The position numbers and the translations under genes were made by a program. From contig CM060198.1 in NCBI GenBank assembly GCA_030549335.1, forward strand, positions 49,069,353-49,133,352: DNA of 64,000 nt, given 5' to 3'. Shown here one piece after another: positions 23,815 through 36,002 of the stretch; position 1 is the stretch's first letter; each line of letters begins with the position of its first letter. The DNA comes from Pontederia crassipes. Taxonomy: Eukaryota; Streptophyta; Magnoliopsida; Commelinales; Pontederiaceae. The notes below the pieces were generated by a model. That model ran no database searches. It had not been told where the DNA came from and worked only from the letters and a program-made list of their open reading frames with translations.

Positions 23815-26800
23815 ATTTATTCTTCTAGGTCACATATCGCTTCGGTTTCATTGTGGTGCTTTCATGCAATCTTCACCATCTTCACCACTTTGTTCCCCAG
23901 TCGACGTTCATCAAACTCTAGTATCTCAGTAGGATACTCCTCCTAAGTGAGCTCTTTCTTGATGGTTGTCTCTTCAATCACCACCACATGTGAACTATCA
24001 TATGTTTACTTGCGAAGCATTGCCACATGAAAAACATTGTGGATTCTTGAATATTAAGGAGGCAATTCCAACTTATATGCTCCTTCTCCCACCTTTTCCA
24101 GAATCTCGAAGGGGCCAATGTAGCTTGCCTTTTCTGCTGAACCTCGTGACTTCTTTGGTAGGTGATACCTTCAATAATACATTATCTTCAACCTGGTAGA
24201 TTCGTTCTCTTCTTTATAACTCTTTTGACGGCACTGAGCTTCCATCATTCTATCCTTGATCAAATCTACCTTTTCAGCATATTTTTCTACTAGCTCAGGT
24301 CCTAATAGTCTTCTTTCACCAACTGCATTCCAACATGTGGGAGACCTGCAAGGTCTTCCATACAGTGCTTCAAATCGAGATATCTTTATGGTGGAGTGAT
24401 AATTATTGTTGTAGGCAAACTCAGCTAGAGTGAGATGATCATCCAAACTGTCTTGTTAATCAGTTGCACATGCTCTGAGCATGTTTTTCAAGAGCTGGAT
24501 TGTTCTTTCACTTTGTCCATTACTCTGTGGGTGAAATACAGTGCTGTAGTGTAACCTTGTACCAAATACAAGTTGCAACCCTCTTTAGAATCTTATTATG
24601 AATCTGGGATCTCTATCCGATACTATAGAAATAGGAATCTCATGTAGTCGGATAATTTCATCAACATACAATTTCACCATACTTACAGCTAAATATCTTA
24701 CATTGTATGGAAAGAAGTGAACTGATTTAATTAATCTGTCAACGATGACTCAAATAGCATCATGACCCTTCTGTGTCTTTGAGAGATCCATAATGAAATC
24801 CATTGCAATCTTCTCCCACTTCCACTAAAGTATGGGTAGTGTGTTCAGTAGTCCTGGTGGCTTCTAATGTTTAATCTTGACTTATTCGCAGACCAAGCAT
24901 TGGGAGACAAACTCTGCTACTTCTCTTTTCATGTCTCTCCATCAAAATATCCTTTGCAAGTCCTTGAACATTTTAGTGGTTCGAGGATGAATAACAAATT
25001 CCAACTTGTGTCACTTAGTCAGAATTTCTTCATTGAGCTCTTTATCTTCAGGTACCCATAACTTGTCTTAAAACTTGATAGTTCCATCTTCATCAATCGT
25101 ATAGTCTGGGTGTCCTTTTTCACATAGAGTCTTCATGTCTTTGTACTCAGGATCTTTTTTCTATGCTTGTGTTATCCTTGACACTAGATCAAGTTGAATG
25201 ACACAATGCATCATCAACTTTCCCTTAGCACTTTCTTCAATAAGAGTCTATTTATAAACTCTTAAGCATGCTAATTGTCATTCCCATTTCTTGCTCAAGG
25301 CATATGCTATAGAATTGGCTTTCCCTGAATGATAAAGAATATCAAACTCATAGTCTTTGAGGAATTCCAGCCACCTTCTTTGTCTCATGTTCAGTTCCTT
25401 CTGAGTGAACACATATTTGAGACTTTTGTGATCAATAAAGACTTCAAATTCCTCTCCATATAAGTAGTGTCTCTATATCTTCAAAGCAAACACTACCACT
25501 GTCAAACTGCAAGTCATGAGTAGAAGAATTCCTCTCATGAGGCTTCAGTTGTCTAGAGGCATAAGCCACAACTCTTCCATGCTGCATCAACACACAACTC
25601 AATCCAAGTCTACTGCCATCACTGTATAATGTGTAGCGTTCAACTCCTGTGAGAATTGTTAGCACTGGTGCAGTGGTCAATCTTTTTTTCAGCTCCAGGA
25701 AACTATCTCCACATTGTTGTGTCCAATTAAACTTTTCTTTCTTCCTAGTCAACTTTGTCATTGGAGCAGCAATCTTTAAGAAATCTTGGATAAACCTTTT
25801 ATGGTAGCCGGCCAATTCAAGAAAACTTTTAATATCTGTCACTATCTTTGACCTTTCCCAATTGATGATAACTTCTACTTTGCTTGGGTCCACTGAAATA
25901 CCTTTTTTTGAGACTGTGTCCCTAAAACATCACTTACTTCAGTCAGAATTCATATTTGGAGAACTTTGCATATAACTACTGTTGCCTCAAAGTCTCTAGG
26001 ACACTTCTCATATGCTTCTAATGTTCCTCTGGACTCAATGAATAGATCAGGATATCATCTACAAATATTATCACAAATGTGTCAAGATGGGGCTTGAAAA
26101 TCCTATTCATCAAATCCATAAATGTTGTAGGAGCATTTGCTAGTCCAAAAGGCATAACAAAAAATTCATAATGATCATACCTTGACTTAAAGGCCATCTT
26201 TGCAATATCTTCATCAGTTACTCCGAGCTGATGGTACCCACTTCTCAAGTCAATCTTGGAGAAGATTGACGCTGTGGACAATTGATAAAAAATATAATCA
26301 ATTCTGGGCAGAGGGTACTTATTCTTGATGGTCACTTTATTCAACATCCTGCAGTCTATGCATAACCTCAGTGACCCATCTTTCTTCTTCACAAATAAGA
26401 TAGGTGCACTCATGGAGACACACTTGGCCTGATGAATCCTTTGTCCAGCAGTTCTTGCAGTTGAGTCTTCAACTCCTTCATTTTTACTGGTGCCATTCTA
26501 TACGAAGGTTTTGAGATGAGAGCCATATTTGGTATGAAATCAATGTGAAAATCAATCTCCCTTTCCAGAGGTAATCTCGGGAGCTCATCAAAAAATACAT
26601 CAGGAAAGTTCTTAACTACTTCAAAATCTTCTAGTGGCTTGAGTCGAAAGTCACTTTTAACAATACTTGCTAGAAATCCTTGGCAGCCTTTGTTCAACAT
26701 CTTGATTTTCTTCATTGAGGAGATCATAATCTTCTTCTCAAATCTCGCAAAAAATCACAGAATCACCATCTTTTTTGTTTATCTAGACCTTCTTTTCTCG

Positions 26801-27560
26801 GCACTTTAAATAGACATCATGATAAGATAACCAATCCATACGTAGAATAACATCGTATTCTACCATAGGTAGCACTACAAGTTCAGCTGAATAGTTTACT
26901 CTTTCAATCATGACTAATGTCTCTGTGAGGTACTACCTGGTGGAGACCCTCTCAACTGGAGTTGCTATGTCTAGCTAACACCTCATATTTACTCTCTCAA
27001 CATTTAATAGATCAGCAAATACAGACCATACGAAGGAATGAGTAGCACCAGAATCAAATACTACATTAGCATAATGATCGGCGATAAGGAGATTATCTTG
27101 GATCACATCATTAGAATTATGTGCCTCATCCTCATAATTCACATAGCGTAGAATTATGTGATCAACCCTGATCTTTTCATCACCTTCAGTGGGTTGTACC
27201 TCTCAAGCTCTAAAAATTCATTGAGGTACTCATCAACGAACATGCTTCCTTGTTGCAGATTCATGAATTCAACAGTCTTCTACCCTTCAGTGACGAACTT
27301 TATCAATGAGTTGATGCGTGGCCAAATTGACCCTATGCCTTCCAGAGCAATCCATTGCACAGAATTTCTCAATGATCACATCTAGCCAAGCTTCAGGCTT
27401 GTCTAGATCCCTATCCCCATTGAAAATAGGGGGATGTAGTTTTAGGAACCTCTCGATTCTTCAACCCTTCCGGCTAGAGTGGCTCGAGTTCGCATTCCTT
27501 TCCATTGCACGCGTCGTGCAGGTCATGCTCTTAGTGAGCTCTCTTTGATCTCCCGAAGCA
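23815..27560 (-). pseudogene. gag-pol remnants of the chromovirus
   Basis: Family parts recognised on the minus strand, right to left: a short gag-like segment (about 27240-27560); a retroviral-type aspartic protease site with DSGATHSF (about 27040-27062); reverse transcriptase (about 26018-26640) with [12 protein letters not shown] and the catalytic FVDDILIYS; RNase H (about 25444-25893) with the YSDGS-type strand; integrase (about 24171-25300); and a chromodomain-like stretch (about 23815-23935) with NKVVKMVKIAWKHH. Broken in many places; a fossil. Gag is shorter than usual, suggesting loss of part of it. Confidence 0.85.
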
Positions 27561-27742
27561 TTGGAGGGACCACTGTGTTTCATCCATCATATAACAATAA
27601 TTAACTAACATAAGTTAGTCAATTTAACAATACAATCAGGCGCAATACTTACATACTCAACTTTGAATGGCTGCTCATGATGATTGCACATGGACTTGGA
27701 CTCTTAACAATTCTATAACATATTTAGCATAGATCCTAAGCA

Positions 27743-27755
27743 TGCTATGATACCA
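27743..27755 (-). other. Primer binding site, initiator-Met tRNA type
   Basis: On the minus strand the sequence TGGTATCATAGC follows the 5' LTR after a spacer of about 3 nt. It closely matches the iMet complement TGGTATCAGAGC used by most plant gypsy elements. Confidence 0.85.
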
Positions 27756-27758
27756 AAC

Positions 27759-29811
27759 TATAACACCTTGAATTTCACCCCTTGGCAATTTGGTCATTCG
27801 GTTGTGTTAGCCCGTTCGCCATCACATAATCATAATAAAAATAATTTTTTATCAATTTAGCGAAAGAATAAATTCATTAAAGAAAATAAAAGAATTCTTT
27901 CATTAAATGTGAAAAACTTCATAGAAACATCAAAAGTAATGTTATAGAATTAAAAGCACATCTAAACCTCATTACTAATAATAGTTTAAAACATCTCAAA
28001 GCCATAATCAAAACATCTCTTTTAAAAACATAATCAGAGTACTCTAAAACATAAGGACTCCAAGACTCCTAGACCAGTGTGCAATGTCTCGCATGAGCTG
28101 AGTCGCCATCCATCCAAACCATTATGCACCTGCACGGATCTAGGATGCAAAGGTTTCCCTGTTATAGTATGTAAAGGCCATGCTATGCGATGTGACATGA
28201 TATACATCATCATCTTTATATAAAATAAGTAAATAATATGCATGTCATGTCTTAATATATGATCTACATGTCAAACATTAACATCATTCTATCATTACGC
28301 ACATAAGTATTTGCATGGAAGACATGTAAACATGTCTAATATTAACATCGTTCTATCATCATCATGCATTATAATAATAGCATGGCAGACATGTAATCAT
28401 ATCATCATACATAAAGTATGAACATTCATATCAATCATTCATTCAATCCATAGGCATATAAGTGAAGTACACTTACCATAACCATTGCCTCTATGACTTT
28501 TCTCAGGGTTGCTTTATAACCCTTTGGATTTCCACTTTCGTAGGACATCATTCCATTTCATCGATCATTGGTCATTTCCTATTAATGTTATATCTTCTTC
28601 TAGTTGAGATTTATGTCGTTGCCCCCTCATTGGCCATTATAAATGAAGTCGTGGAGACAATGCTCCCCTCTTACCCAAAGATGATATCAGAATGCACACA
28701 CCGTTGCCGATATATATATAATGATCATTCTGAACTCTCACCCGAGGGCGACATCGGAATGCACACACCGTTACTAATGTGTATAACGATCATTCCGGAC
28801 TCTCGCCCGAAGGAGACATCAGAATGTACATGCCGTTGCCGATGTGTGTAACTACCATTTCGGACAAATATCCGATAAAGGATCATAGAGGGTCAACATG
28901 TAACATCATCCACAACTGGGTTCATTATGCTTCGCAATCAACAAACATTTATGTCGCTAAATCTTCATGTTTTAACTTAGTTACGTGGGAACATGCATAT
29001 ACATGTATCTAGGTTCATATACAATCGTCAAGCATTAATACATATTATTAATACCTTGAAAATAAAATTTAAAAGATTATAATATATTTTTGTTACTGTC
29101 ATGGCCATGATTTAGGCTATCACAATCGTGACAGAAGCCTTGAAAAATTTGTTCCCTCTGTCATGGCCATGCCTACAAGTGTCATGGTTGTGCCTACTCT
29201 GTCACGATCGTGACCGAGCGCTAGAAAACTGCGTCGCCTCTTAAATTTTTCATGATTTTTCATCAAAAACTTTGGGAAATCGATGTACAACTTTATGAAT
29301 CAATACATATATGTTTCCTAGACATTCTAGGATCAAAAGGACATGAAAAACATGTAAAAACATTCAAATTTCCAGATCTAGGGTTCATCATCAAATCATG
29401 AACAATAGGAAGAACATGAACTCTAATAACAAATCTGATTCTAATCCTTGCACATGGCATAGATCTAATCATGGAATCTTATTCATACATAGATCTAGAA
29501 CAAAGACCCTCAATCAAAATCCATTATGAAGACAATGTGCTCTCAAACTCTCAATCCAATCATGAAAATCATTAAGAGAGGAGAGAGGGGTTTGGATCCC
29601 CTTTACATACCATGATCTTAGATCTTCCTCCTCTTTCTTCCTCTTCTTCTTCCTTATCCTTGATCTCTTCTTTCTCCTTCCTCAAGCCCTAGCCGCCAAG
29701 ATGTGGATTAAAGAGAGAAAGAGAGAGAAAAGATGTCTTTTATAGGAGAAAATCATGAATGTTTGGACAAAAGATCCAAATTACCCTTAATGGTAAAATT
29801 AGGGTATTACA
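27759..29811 (-). repeat. 5' LTR of the chromovirus
   Basis: Partner of 21643-23727. Same order of blocks: AATCATAATAA near the edge, then GCACCTGCACGG, the 63-bp tandem block (28670-28870), the palindromic block (29097-29222, shorter than in the other LTR), and the TTTACATACCnTGATCTTAGATC segment. It ends GGGTATTACA. Confidence 0.9.
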
Positions 29812-30299
29812 CATAATTTCTTTTATTTTCCTCTAATCATTCTCGAATATTTTTGGCATAAAAAAAGAATGTGAAAGTTAGTATGTAATGGATAAGGATT
29901 TTCACATCATAAGGTTATTTACTTCTTAACTCTATTGCGATTTTTTTATATTATAGAAATTTATAGGTTAATACATGCAATAGTCAATATACATTCTCCT
30001 ACATGATTTTTAAAAAATAAGAAAAGATAAATAATTTAAATTTCAATCCTTATAGTATTTCAATAGATTTAAAAGAATATACATCACATGATATATAAAT
30101 GATTTGAAAATGAAACATCAAATATCATTCAACAAGTCAACTTAATTTGAAAAACAATCACGAGACAAAAAATATGTTTTTTTCCAATAATAATATTTAT
30201 ACATTGACTTGATACTTACATCAATAGGGTCAACCAATAGATTCAAATACAATATGTAAAAAAATTATAAGATGCATACATAATCAAAGGGCTTATGGT

Positions 30300-31864
30300 G
30301 TGTCATGTTGTGGGAAAAGAAATTCATTCATAACGTGAAATCAAACTTTCTTAACGTCTATCAGAACTCAGGCCGGGTAACTTCAAAATCGGGCCGGGTC
30401 TAGGTGTGGCTCGATCCGGATATGTTTCGACAATCTTCTAACATTTTCTAACATGGAAACCCGAGTCGAGTTTCTTGAAAATGGGGTCGGTTCGTTGCAA
30501 CCAAACCTCGAATGAATTGCCTAAATGATACTTTTCCTATACTACTTCGAAACCTAGGCCGGGTTGAGGTCCGACGCGGACCGAGTCAAAATTTGAAACA
30601 TCAATTCCTAACCTGAAAAGGAACTCGGGCCGGGTTACATGAAAACTAGGCCGGGCTATTACTGAATCCGGGTCGGATTCAAAGTTACAAAGATGGTCTA
30701 AAAAAATATCGGCAAACTTGGGCCGGGTTTGGGACAACTCGGGCCGGGTTTTGCCAAAGCAGAATTTCGATGGTTTTTCATCAACTTTGGTCGAGATTTG
30801 AGATACCTAAACAACATGATTTTGACAATCTATCTTATGAAACTTATTCATGAATCATAGGATAACATAAATCATATCTTAATCTATCTTTAACTTCATT
30901 ATTCTATTAAGAAAACACATCCAAAAGTGAACCAAAAATCTGTACATACCTTGTTCATGCAGAACTACCTGAACCCCAATCTTTGAGCACAATTTCCAAG
31001 GAGATTACGATGTTTTCAGCGAAATGTCTAGTGTCCGATGACAGAGACTATAACCTAGAATAAAGGGCCGGTCGGAGAACTTGCATACGCACACCAAGGA
31101 GAGAGAAAACGTGGCCCAAAGATGAAGGAAAAATACAAACAGAGAGGAGAGAAAGATGTGTTGGAGGAGACTCTTTGGAGTCCTATTTATAGAGTAGAGC
31201 CTTCCAAGTGCTTATCTAACTAGAACTCCTATTCATACTTCTTATCTATAATTTATCATAATTTTTTTATTTAAATAAATAATTAATAAGACTATTTCTT
31301 GATTTTTCAGAATTAAAATAATAATTTATTATTATTTTATTTCATGAATATTTGTATTCTTAAAACTCCTAATTTCAACCTATTTAGAAGTCCTAATTCA
31401 ATTCTTTAACAAACTTTATCCTTAAGCCTATTCTAACTATCTTTCTTTATTTTAACTCTCTTGAATATATTTATTCCTAAATTATTTAATTAAATATTAT
31501 TCTTATCTTGAAAATTTTAAAATAAAATAATATTACTTTATCTTCTAAATATTTTTGCTTTTAGGAGTCCTTCTATATTCTAAACTTCTAGTTAGATTCA
31601 CAATAAATTTTAAATCTCTAATCTCATTATAACTTATACTCCTAATATAATTAGGAATCCTCTTTTCCTACCTCCTATCTAATAAGACTTCTATTCATAT
31701 TCAAACTTTTCTTATCTTATCTATCTTCTTCTTTTATCCATCCTCTAAATATATTTCTAATTATTTTCAAACTTTATCTTTCTTTAATAAATCCTAACAA
31801 TTGAATTTATTTTAATTACGAAATTACTTTTTTTTTAAATTTGAAAAAAAGTCGGGGTGTTACA
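30300..31864. mobile_element. LTR-like segment, left limit unknown
   Basis: It ends GGGTGTTACA at 31864. It carries the same order of landmarks as the other long LTRs here: a block of GGGCCGGGTT words (30370-30750), then a TGTACATACCTTG segment (about 30942), then a CTATTTATAGAG word (31189) and a very AT-rich tail. No TSD partner or start was found, so it may be a truncated or old solo LTR. 29817-30299 is plain AT-rich DNA. Confidence 0.5.
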
Positions 31865-32430
31865 ACGATCTTAATTTGATCACGCGATCTTACAATTTTA
31901 TCCAATCATATACGATCTCATATGTTTAATATAATTATTTAAATATTAATTAAAATATATTTGTGACAATAAAAATTAATTTAGATGAAGTTTAATATTT
32001 TTAATATGTTTTGATATAATTTTGCTTGAGAATCGATAAAAAAATGATTGAATAAAGTGTAATTTAATATTTAAATGTAACAAATTTAATAAAATAATTT
32101 ATTTACTTTCTTTAAAATATATTTTTTATTAATAAGTAGTATCTTGATTCTCCTTCGATTTTATATAAGATTATAATCTTAACTACCTTAATTGTATCAT
32201 AGGAAGGTGTAAAATTTTTAAACCTACCCCTTCCTAAGTAAACCTAACTCATACCTTCGTCCAAACACACCATGATTTACTTTAATGATGATCTAAATTG
32301 TGAATTAATTAAAGTAATCCAGACGCCCATCAATATAACTTTCAAATGTTGGCGCAAATCGAAAGCTTGGCACAGATGTCGCGTAGTGATTTCCTGTTAA
32401 CAGTAGCAAATTAATTCTTTTTTCTCTTTC
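31865..32430. other. AT-rich intergenic upstream of the ANTH gene
   Basis: No gene seen. It probably holds distal promoter sequence of the plus-strand ANTH gene. No TATA box could be fixed with confidence. Confidence 0.5.
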
Positions 32431-32439
32431 CTTTTTTGT

Positions 32440-33319
32440 TTTGTCTCGTAAATTTCCTTCTGTTATTCGTTCCTATTCTCGTGTTCTCGGTTTATTTTCC
32501 CGTTCGAGTCAAGGAAAAAAAGCAATCGAGAACGAGGCGTCGAGCCTATCGATCTTGTTCTCTCTCCTCCAGAGGAGGCGAGGAGAGAGGATCCCCTTCG
32601 AGTCGACGGTGGTCGCGTGCTATTTTTGGACGCGTCGTCGGTGCAGTCGCTCGGATCCGCGGTTCCCCTTCGCCCGCCGCCGGGGAGGACGGGACGGGGA
32701 GAGAGAGAGAGAGAGAGCAGGAACGAGCACAAAAAGGTAGGCGTCGTCTCTGTTTTCCTGCTGCTCATGCCTCTATTCGAATCTTCAGCATATAACAGTG
32801 ATATGGAAGAGAGTTAGGATGTTGGGGAATTAACAACGTCGACACTCAGGAGTCTGATTACGAGGGTCGATCTCGTGGTGATTTGTGCCATGAAAATCGT
32901 TAAAAACCACACCTTTTTCTGTGTGCTTTTAGTTTATCTCTGATTGTTCGCTCGATCTTATGATTTTATCCTATCCAAAAGCTTTATTTTATGTATGGAC
33001 TGCATTCGATCTGCACGAATGATCTTCTTTGTTTTCCTAAAGGAAAAAAAAAAAGATTTTGCTCTTTCCTGTGCCTCCATGTCGCATCTACTATTTCTTC
33101 CCACTGCGCTCACTGTTTTTTTTTATCGTTGCACTGATCTCAGGCCTTACCGCCATTACCGATCATCGTGCCCATTGCCTGTCCTGTTGGAGCACCGCTC
33201 CAGCACCGGGTTCTTACAGTTGGAACTGTTGAAAGAGGTCAGAGTTGTCGGATGCAGCTCCGCGCATGCAGCTGAGTTCGACCAGGTGGTAGACAGGCAA
33301 AACAGAAGAGGAGGGATAA
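32440..33319 (+). promoter_or_regulatory. Probable 5' leader of the ANTH gene, with an intron at about 32737-33219
   Basis: GC- and pyrimidine-rich sequence with a (GA)n run at 32699-32717. A donor AAAAAG|GTAGGC follows at 32737, and a plausible acceptor TTCTTACAG ends at 33219, about 100 bp before the start codon. Between them there is a T-rich, coding-poor tract typical of an intron. Several open frames overlap in 32436-32817 but differ in frame and have low-complexity Ser/Arg content, so they are read as leader sequence. Confidence 0.5.
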
Positions 33320-35251
33320 ATGGCGCCCTCCATCAGGAAGGCCCTGGGGACAGTGAAGGATCAGACGAGCATCGGCTTGGCCAAGATGTCGCGCGCCATG
33401 GCCCCGGAGCTGGTCGTAGCAATCATCAAGGCGACGAGCCACGACGACGAGACCGCTGACGAGAAGTACCTGAGAGGGATCCTCGCCATGACTTCGTATT
33501 CTAGGGGCTACGTCACCACGTGCATGGCTACCGTGTCGAGGCGGCTGAGGGGGACGCGCGACTGGGTCGTGGCCCTCAAGGCGCTCATGCTCCTCCACCG
33601 CCTCATGGCAGACGGGGAACCCGCGTTCCTGAACGAGATCATGTATGCTACCCGGAGAGGCGCCCGTCTGCTCGACATGGCCGGCTTCCGCGATGCGGCG
33701 CACTCCGACTCCTGGGACCATTCGGCGTTCGTCCGGAGCTACGCCCTTTATCTGGACCAGCGGCTGGAGTTCATTGTCTATGAGAAGTGGCAAAGTGATG
33801 CCGTCCGCTCAGACCAATCCCCAAGAGACCATTGGAGATGGACTCCCCCTCCACACCGCCCTGATCTCCTAGAGGAGCCTGAACATTACAGCAATGGCAG
33901 CCATGGGAGGTACTCGTACTCCTCGCCTTCTGAAAATGGCGTTGCTGCTGCTTACGACGAACAGCCGGAAGGAAAAGAAGAGAAGACGACAACAACGTTG
34001 ATGGACATGAAGACAGAAAGGTTGCTGGGAAGAATTCACCAGTTGCAGCAGCTGTTCGACCGCTTCCTCGGCTGCAGGCCTAGGGGGAACGCAGAGTTCT
34101 GCAGGTTGATCCTCGTTGCCCTCTTCGCAGTTGTCAGAGAGAGCTTCCAGCTCTACTCGGATGTAGTTGAAACACTGTCCATCATCTTAGACCGCTTCTT
34201 CGACATGGAAGACCCTCAGTGCGGGAGGTCGTTCGAAGCGTACACCAGAGCTGCAAAACAGATCGATGAGCTCTGTGGTTTCTATGCTTGGTGCAAGGAC
34301 ATTGGAGTGGCGAGGTCATCGGAGTACCCGGATGTGCAACGGATCACAGACAAGCTTCTGGTGAAGATGGAGGATTTCATGAGGATCAGGGCTAGGAAAC
34401 CAAAAAGTCCATCCAGAGATGCAACTCCTGCGATCATCTCCCAGGATGATAAAGAGGAGCCAGTGCAAGACATGAACAGCGTAAGCGCTCTTCCTGCGCC
34501 TTCCGTTTACACGGAAGAGCAGCCACAGCAGACGTCGGTGGAACCTGCCAGGCCTCCACAGCAGCACGAGGGTGACCTGTTGGACCTAAGGGACGACGCC
34601 GCATCTGCCGAAGAACGATCGGACAGTCTGGCATTGGCCCTGTTTCAGGGGCCGTCGGCAGCCAACGGAGATCGAGGACCTTGGGACGCATTCCCATCGA
34701 GCAACCGGGAACCCGGGGTGACCTCGGAATGGAAGAACCCCGTCGCAGAGCCCGGCAGCGCGGATTGGGAGCTCTTGCTTGTGGAGACCGCGAGCAACCT
34801 CTCGAAACAGAAGGCCGCACTGTGCGGAGGCTTCGATCCACTACTCCTGGACGGCATGTACGTCCAAGGAATTGTGAGGCAGCACGCCGACGCGCAGACA
34901 CACGGAGGCAGCGCCAGCAGCGTGGCTTTGCCGGCGCCGGGCAAGAGCGCCACCCCGGTGCTGGCGTTGCCTGCGCCCGACGGCACAGCGAAGCCAGTCG
35001 GGCAGGACCCGTTCGCAGCGTCTCTTAGCATCCCTCCGCCTTCTTATGTTCAAATGGCGGACATAGTGAAGAAGCAACAGCTGCTGGTCGAAGAGCAGTT
35101 CATGTGGCAGCAGTTCGCGAATGAGCGAATGCAGGGCATGGCGAGTTCGTCCAAACTGCAGACGACTTTCATCTCCAACCAGCAGATGCAGACGCCTTAC
35201 ACGGTGCCAACAGCTTACGGCACGGCAGGAGGATTCTACCATGGAGCATAG
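33320..35251 (+). CDS. ECA4: ANTH-domain clathrin assembly protein, ECA4/CAP1 (At2g25430-like)
   Basis: 643-aa AP180/CALM-family adaptor. The ANTH domain binds phosphoinositides and the disordered tail binds clathrin and adaptors. The Arabidopsis relatives ECA4 and CAP1 work with the TPLATE/AP-2 machinery in endocytosis. MAPSIRKALGTVKDQTSIGLA is the classic start of this subgroup, so the first Met is kept. Residues 25-160 form the ANTH N-half (ATSHDDETADEKYLRGIL, DWVVALKALMLLHRL, SWDHSAFVRSYALYLDQRLE). Residues 235-355 hold the second half (LLGRIHQLQQLFDRFLGCRP, ARSSEYPDVQRITDKLL). The tail has DLLDLRDD (about 417), ALALFQGP, ADWELLLVETASNL (about 477) and DPFAASLSIPPPSYVQM (about 564-580). 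The CDS is one exon, very GC-rich in third positions, unlike its AT-rich surroundings. No breaks were seen. ECA4 versus CAP1 is not resolved. Confidence 0.95.
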   Translation: MAPSIRKALGTVKDQTSIGLAKMSRAMAPELVVAIIKATSHDDETADEKYLRGILAMTSYSRGYVTTCMATVSRRLRGTRDWVVALKALMLLHRLMADGEPAFLNEIMYATRRGARLLDMAGFRDAAHSDSWDHSAFVRSYALYLDQRLEFIVYEKWQSDAVRSDQSPRDHWRWTPPPHRPDLLEEPEHYSNGSHGRYSYSSPSENGVAAAYDEQPEGKEEKTTTTLMDMKTERLLGRIHQLQQLFDRFLGCRPRGNAEFCRLILVALFAVVRESFQLYSDVVETLSIILDRFFDMEDPQCGRSFEAYTRAAKQIDELCGFYAWCKDIGVARSSEYPDVQRITDKLLVKMEDFMRIRARKPKSPSRDATPAIISQDDKEEPVQDMNSVSALPAPSVYTEEQPQQTSVEPARPPQQHEGDLLDLRDDAASAEERSDSLALALFQGPSAANGDRGPWDAFPSSNREPGVTSEWKNPVAEPGSADWELLLVETASNLSKQKAALCGGFDPLLLDGMYVQGIVRQHADAQTHGGSASSVALPAPGKSATPVLALPAPDGTAKPVGQDPFAASLSIPPPSYVQMADIVKKQQLLVEEQFMWQQFANERMQGMASSSKLQTTFISNQQMQTPYTVPTAYGTAGGFYHGA

Positions 35252-35887
35252 TGAATTTTGATCTCCTTGTTCCCTCTCGTTTTCATTCTACATCATGGCA
35301 TCAATTTTTGTACATTGGCATGGATGTCTAGTCTATCATTAATTGAACCTGTCTTTAGGCTCTCGCATTTGCATTTATATTATTTGATTGCTGGTTAGCA
35401 TTTGGCACATTCATCTTATGCCTTGACTCTTGTGCCATGTGAATATGATGTCAAATTCTAATTATAGGTTATGTAATATTTCGTTTATGATAAAGCATAA
35501 AGGTATATTTAAAACTATAATTAATATCCTTTTCTCAAAAAAATGATTAATTATATCCAATTTAAAATTCTCCATAAAAAATTGATAAAAAAAGACTATA
35601 TTATATTACAAAGAACATAATTATAATTTATTGCCACATGACATGCTCACAATTTTTTAAAGAGTGATTTAATCTGAATATTAATATTGTTATTTTAAAT
35701 ATTCATCAAATAAAAATCGTAATCTAATTATGATTTGAAAGAGTGTTGTCAAAGATGTATGGGGCGGATATAAATATATGGCTCACTCGTAATATGAAAA
35801 TTTTAAATAATAATAATAATAAATATCTACTAATTGATATTGTTAGATATATGGGAAGGAGATAAATATATGACTATCATTCGCAAT
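35252..35887. other. 3' UTR of the ANTH gene and AT-rich spacer
   Basis: The first 100-200 bp (to roughly 35400) probably form the 3' UTR. The rest is AT-rich intergenic DNA up to the TSD of the LTR that starts at 35893. Confidence 0.5.
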
Positions 35888-35965
35888 ATTGTTGTAACGC
35901 ACCAAAATCGACCAACGCTACGTGGTGAAAAGACGCTACAAACGTTGTGACATTGACCATTATAC

Positions 35966-35970
35966 TTTTT

Positions 35971-36002
<32 letters not shown>

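Larger units (their letters stand above)
21643..29811 (-). mobile_element. Ty3/gypsy chromovirus (Tekay/Del-like), complete in outline, decayed
   Basis: A full-length fossil LTR retrotransposon reading right to left. The 5-bp target duplication CATAA flanks it (21638-21642 and 29812-29816). LTRs of about 2.05-2.09 kb bound an internal part of about 4.0 kb. On the minus strand the order is 5' LTR, iMet primer site, a short gag remnant, aspartic protease, reverse transcriptase, RNase H, integrase, chromodomain, polypurine tract, 3' LTR. The RT-RH-IN order plus a chromodomain after integrase defines chromoviruses; long LTRs and the iMet primer fit the Tekay/Del clade. The coding part is broken in many places. 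The LTRs differ at very roughly one position in eight to ten by eye, so it is old (millions of years). Confidence 0.9.

Noticed and set aside
32436-32817. Three plus frames and one minus frame upstream of the ANTH gene
   Set aside because: Low-complexity Arg/Ser/Glu content from GA- and CT-rich leader sequence, with no family features. Better explained as 5' leader and promoter.
33239-35242. Several long frames on the minus strand and in other plus frames
   Set aside because: Shadows of the GC-rich ANTH gene; the 643-aa plus-strand frame carries all the conserved motifs.
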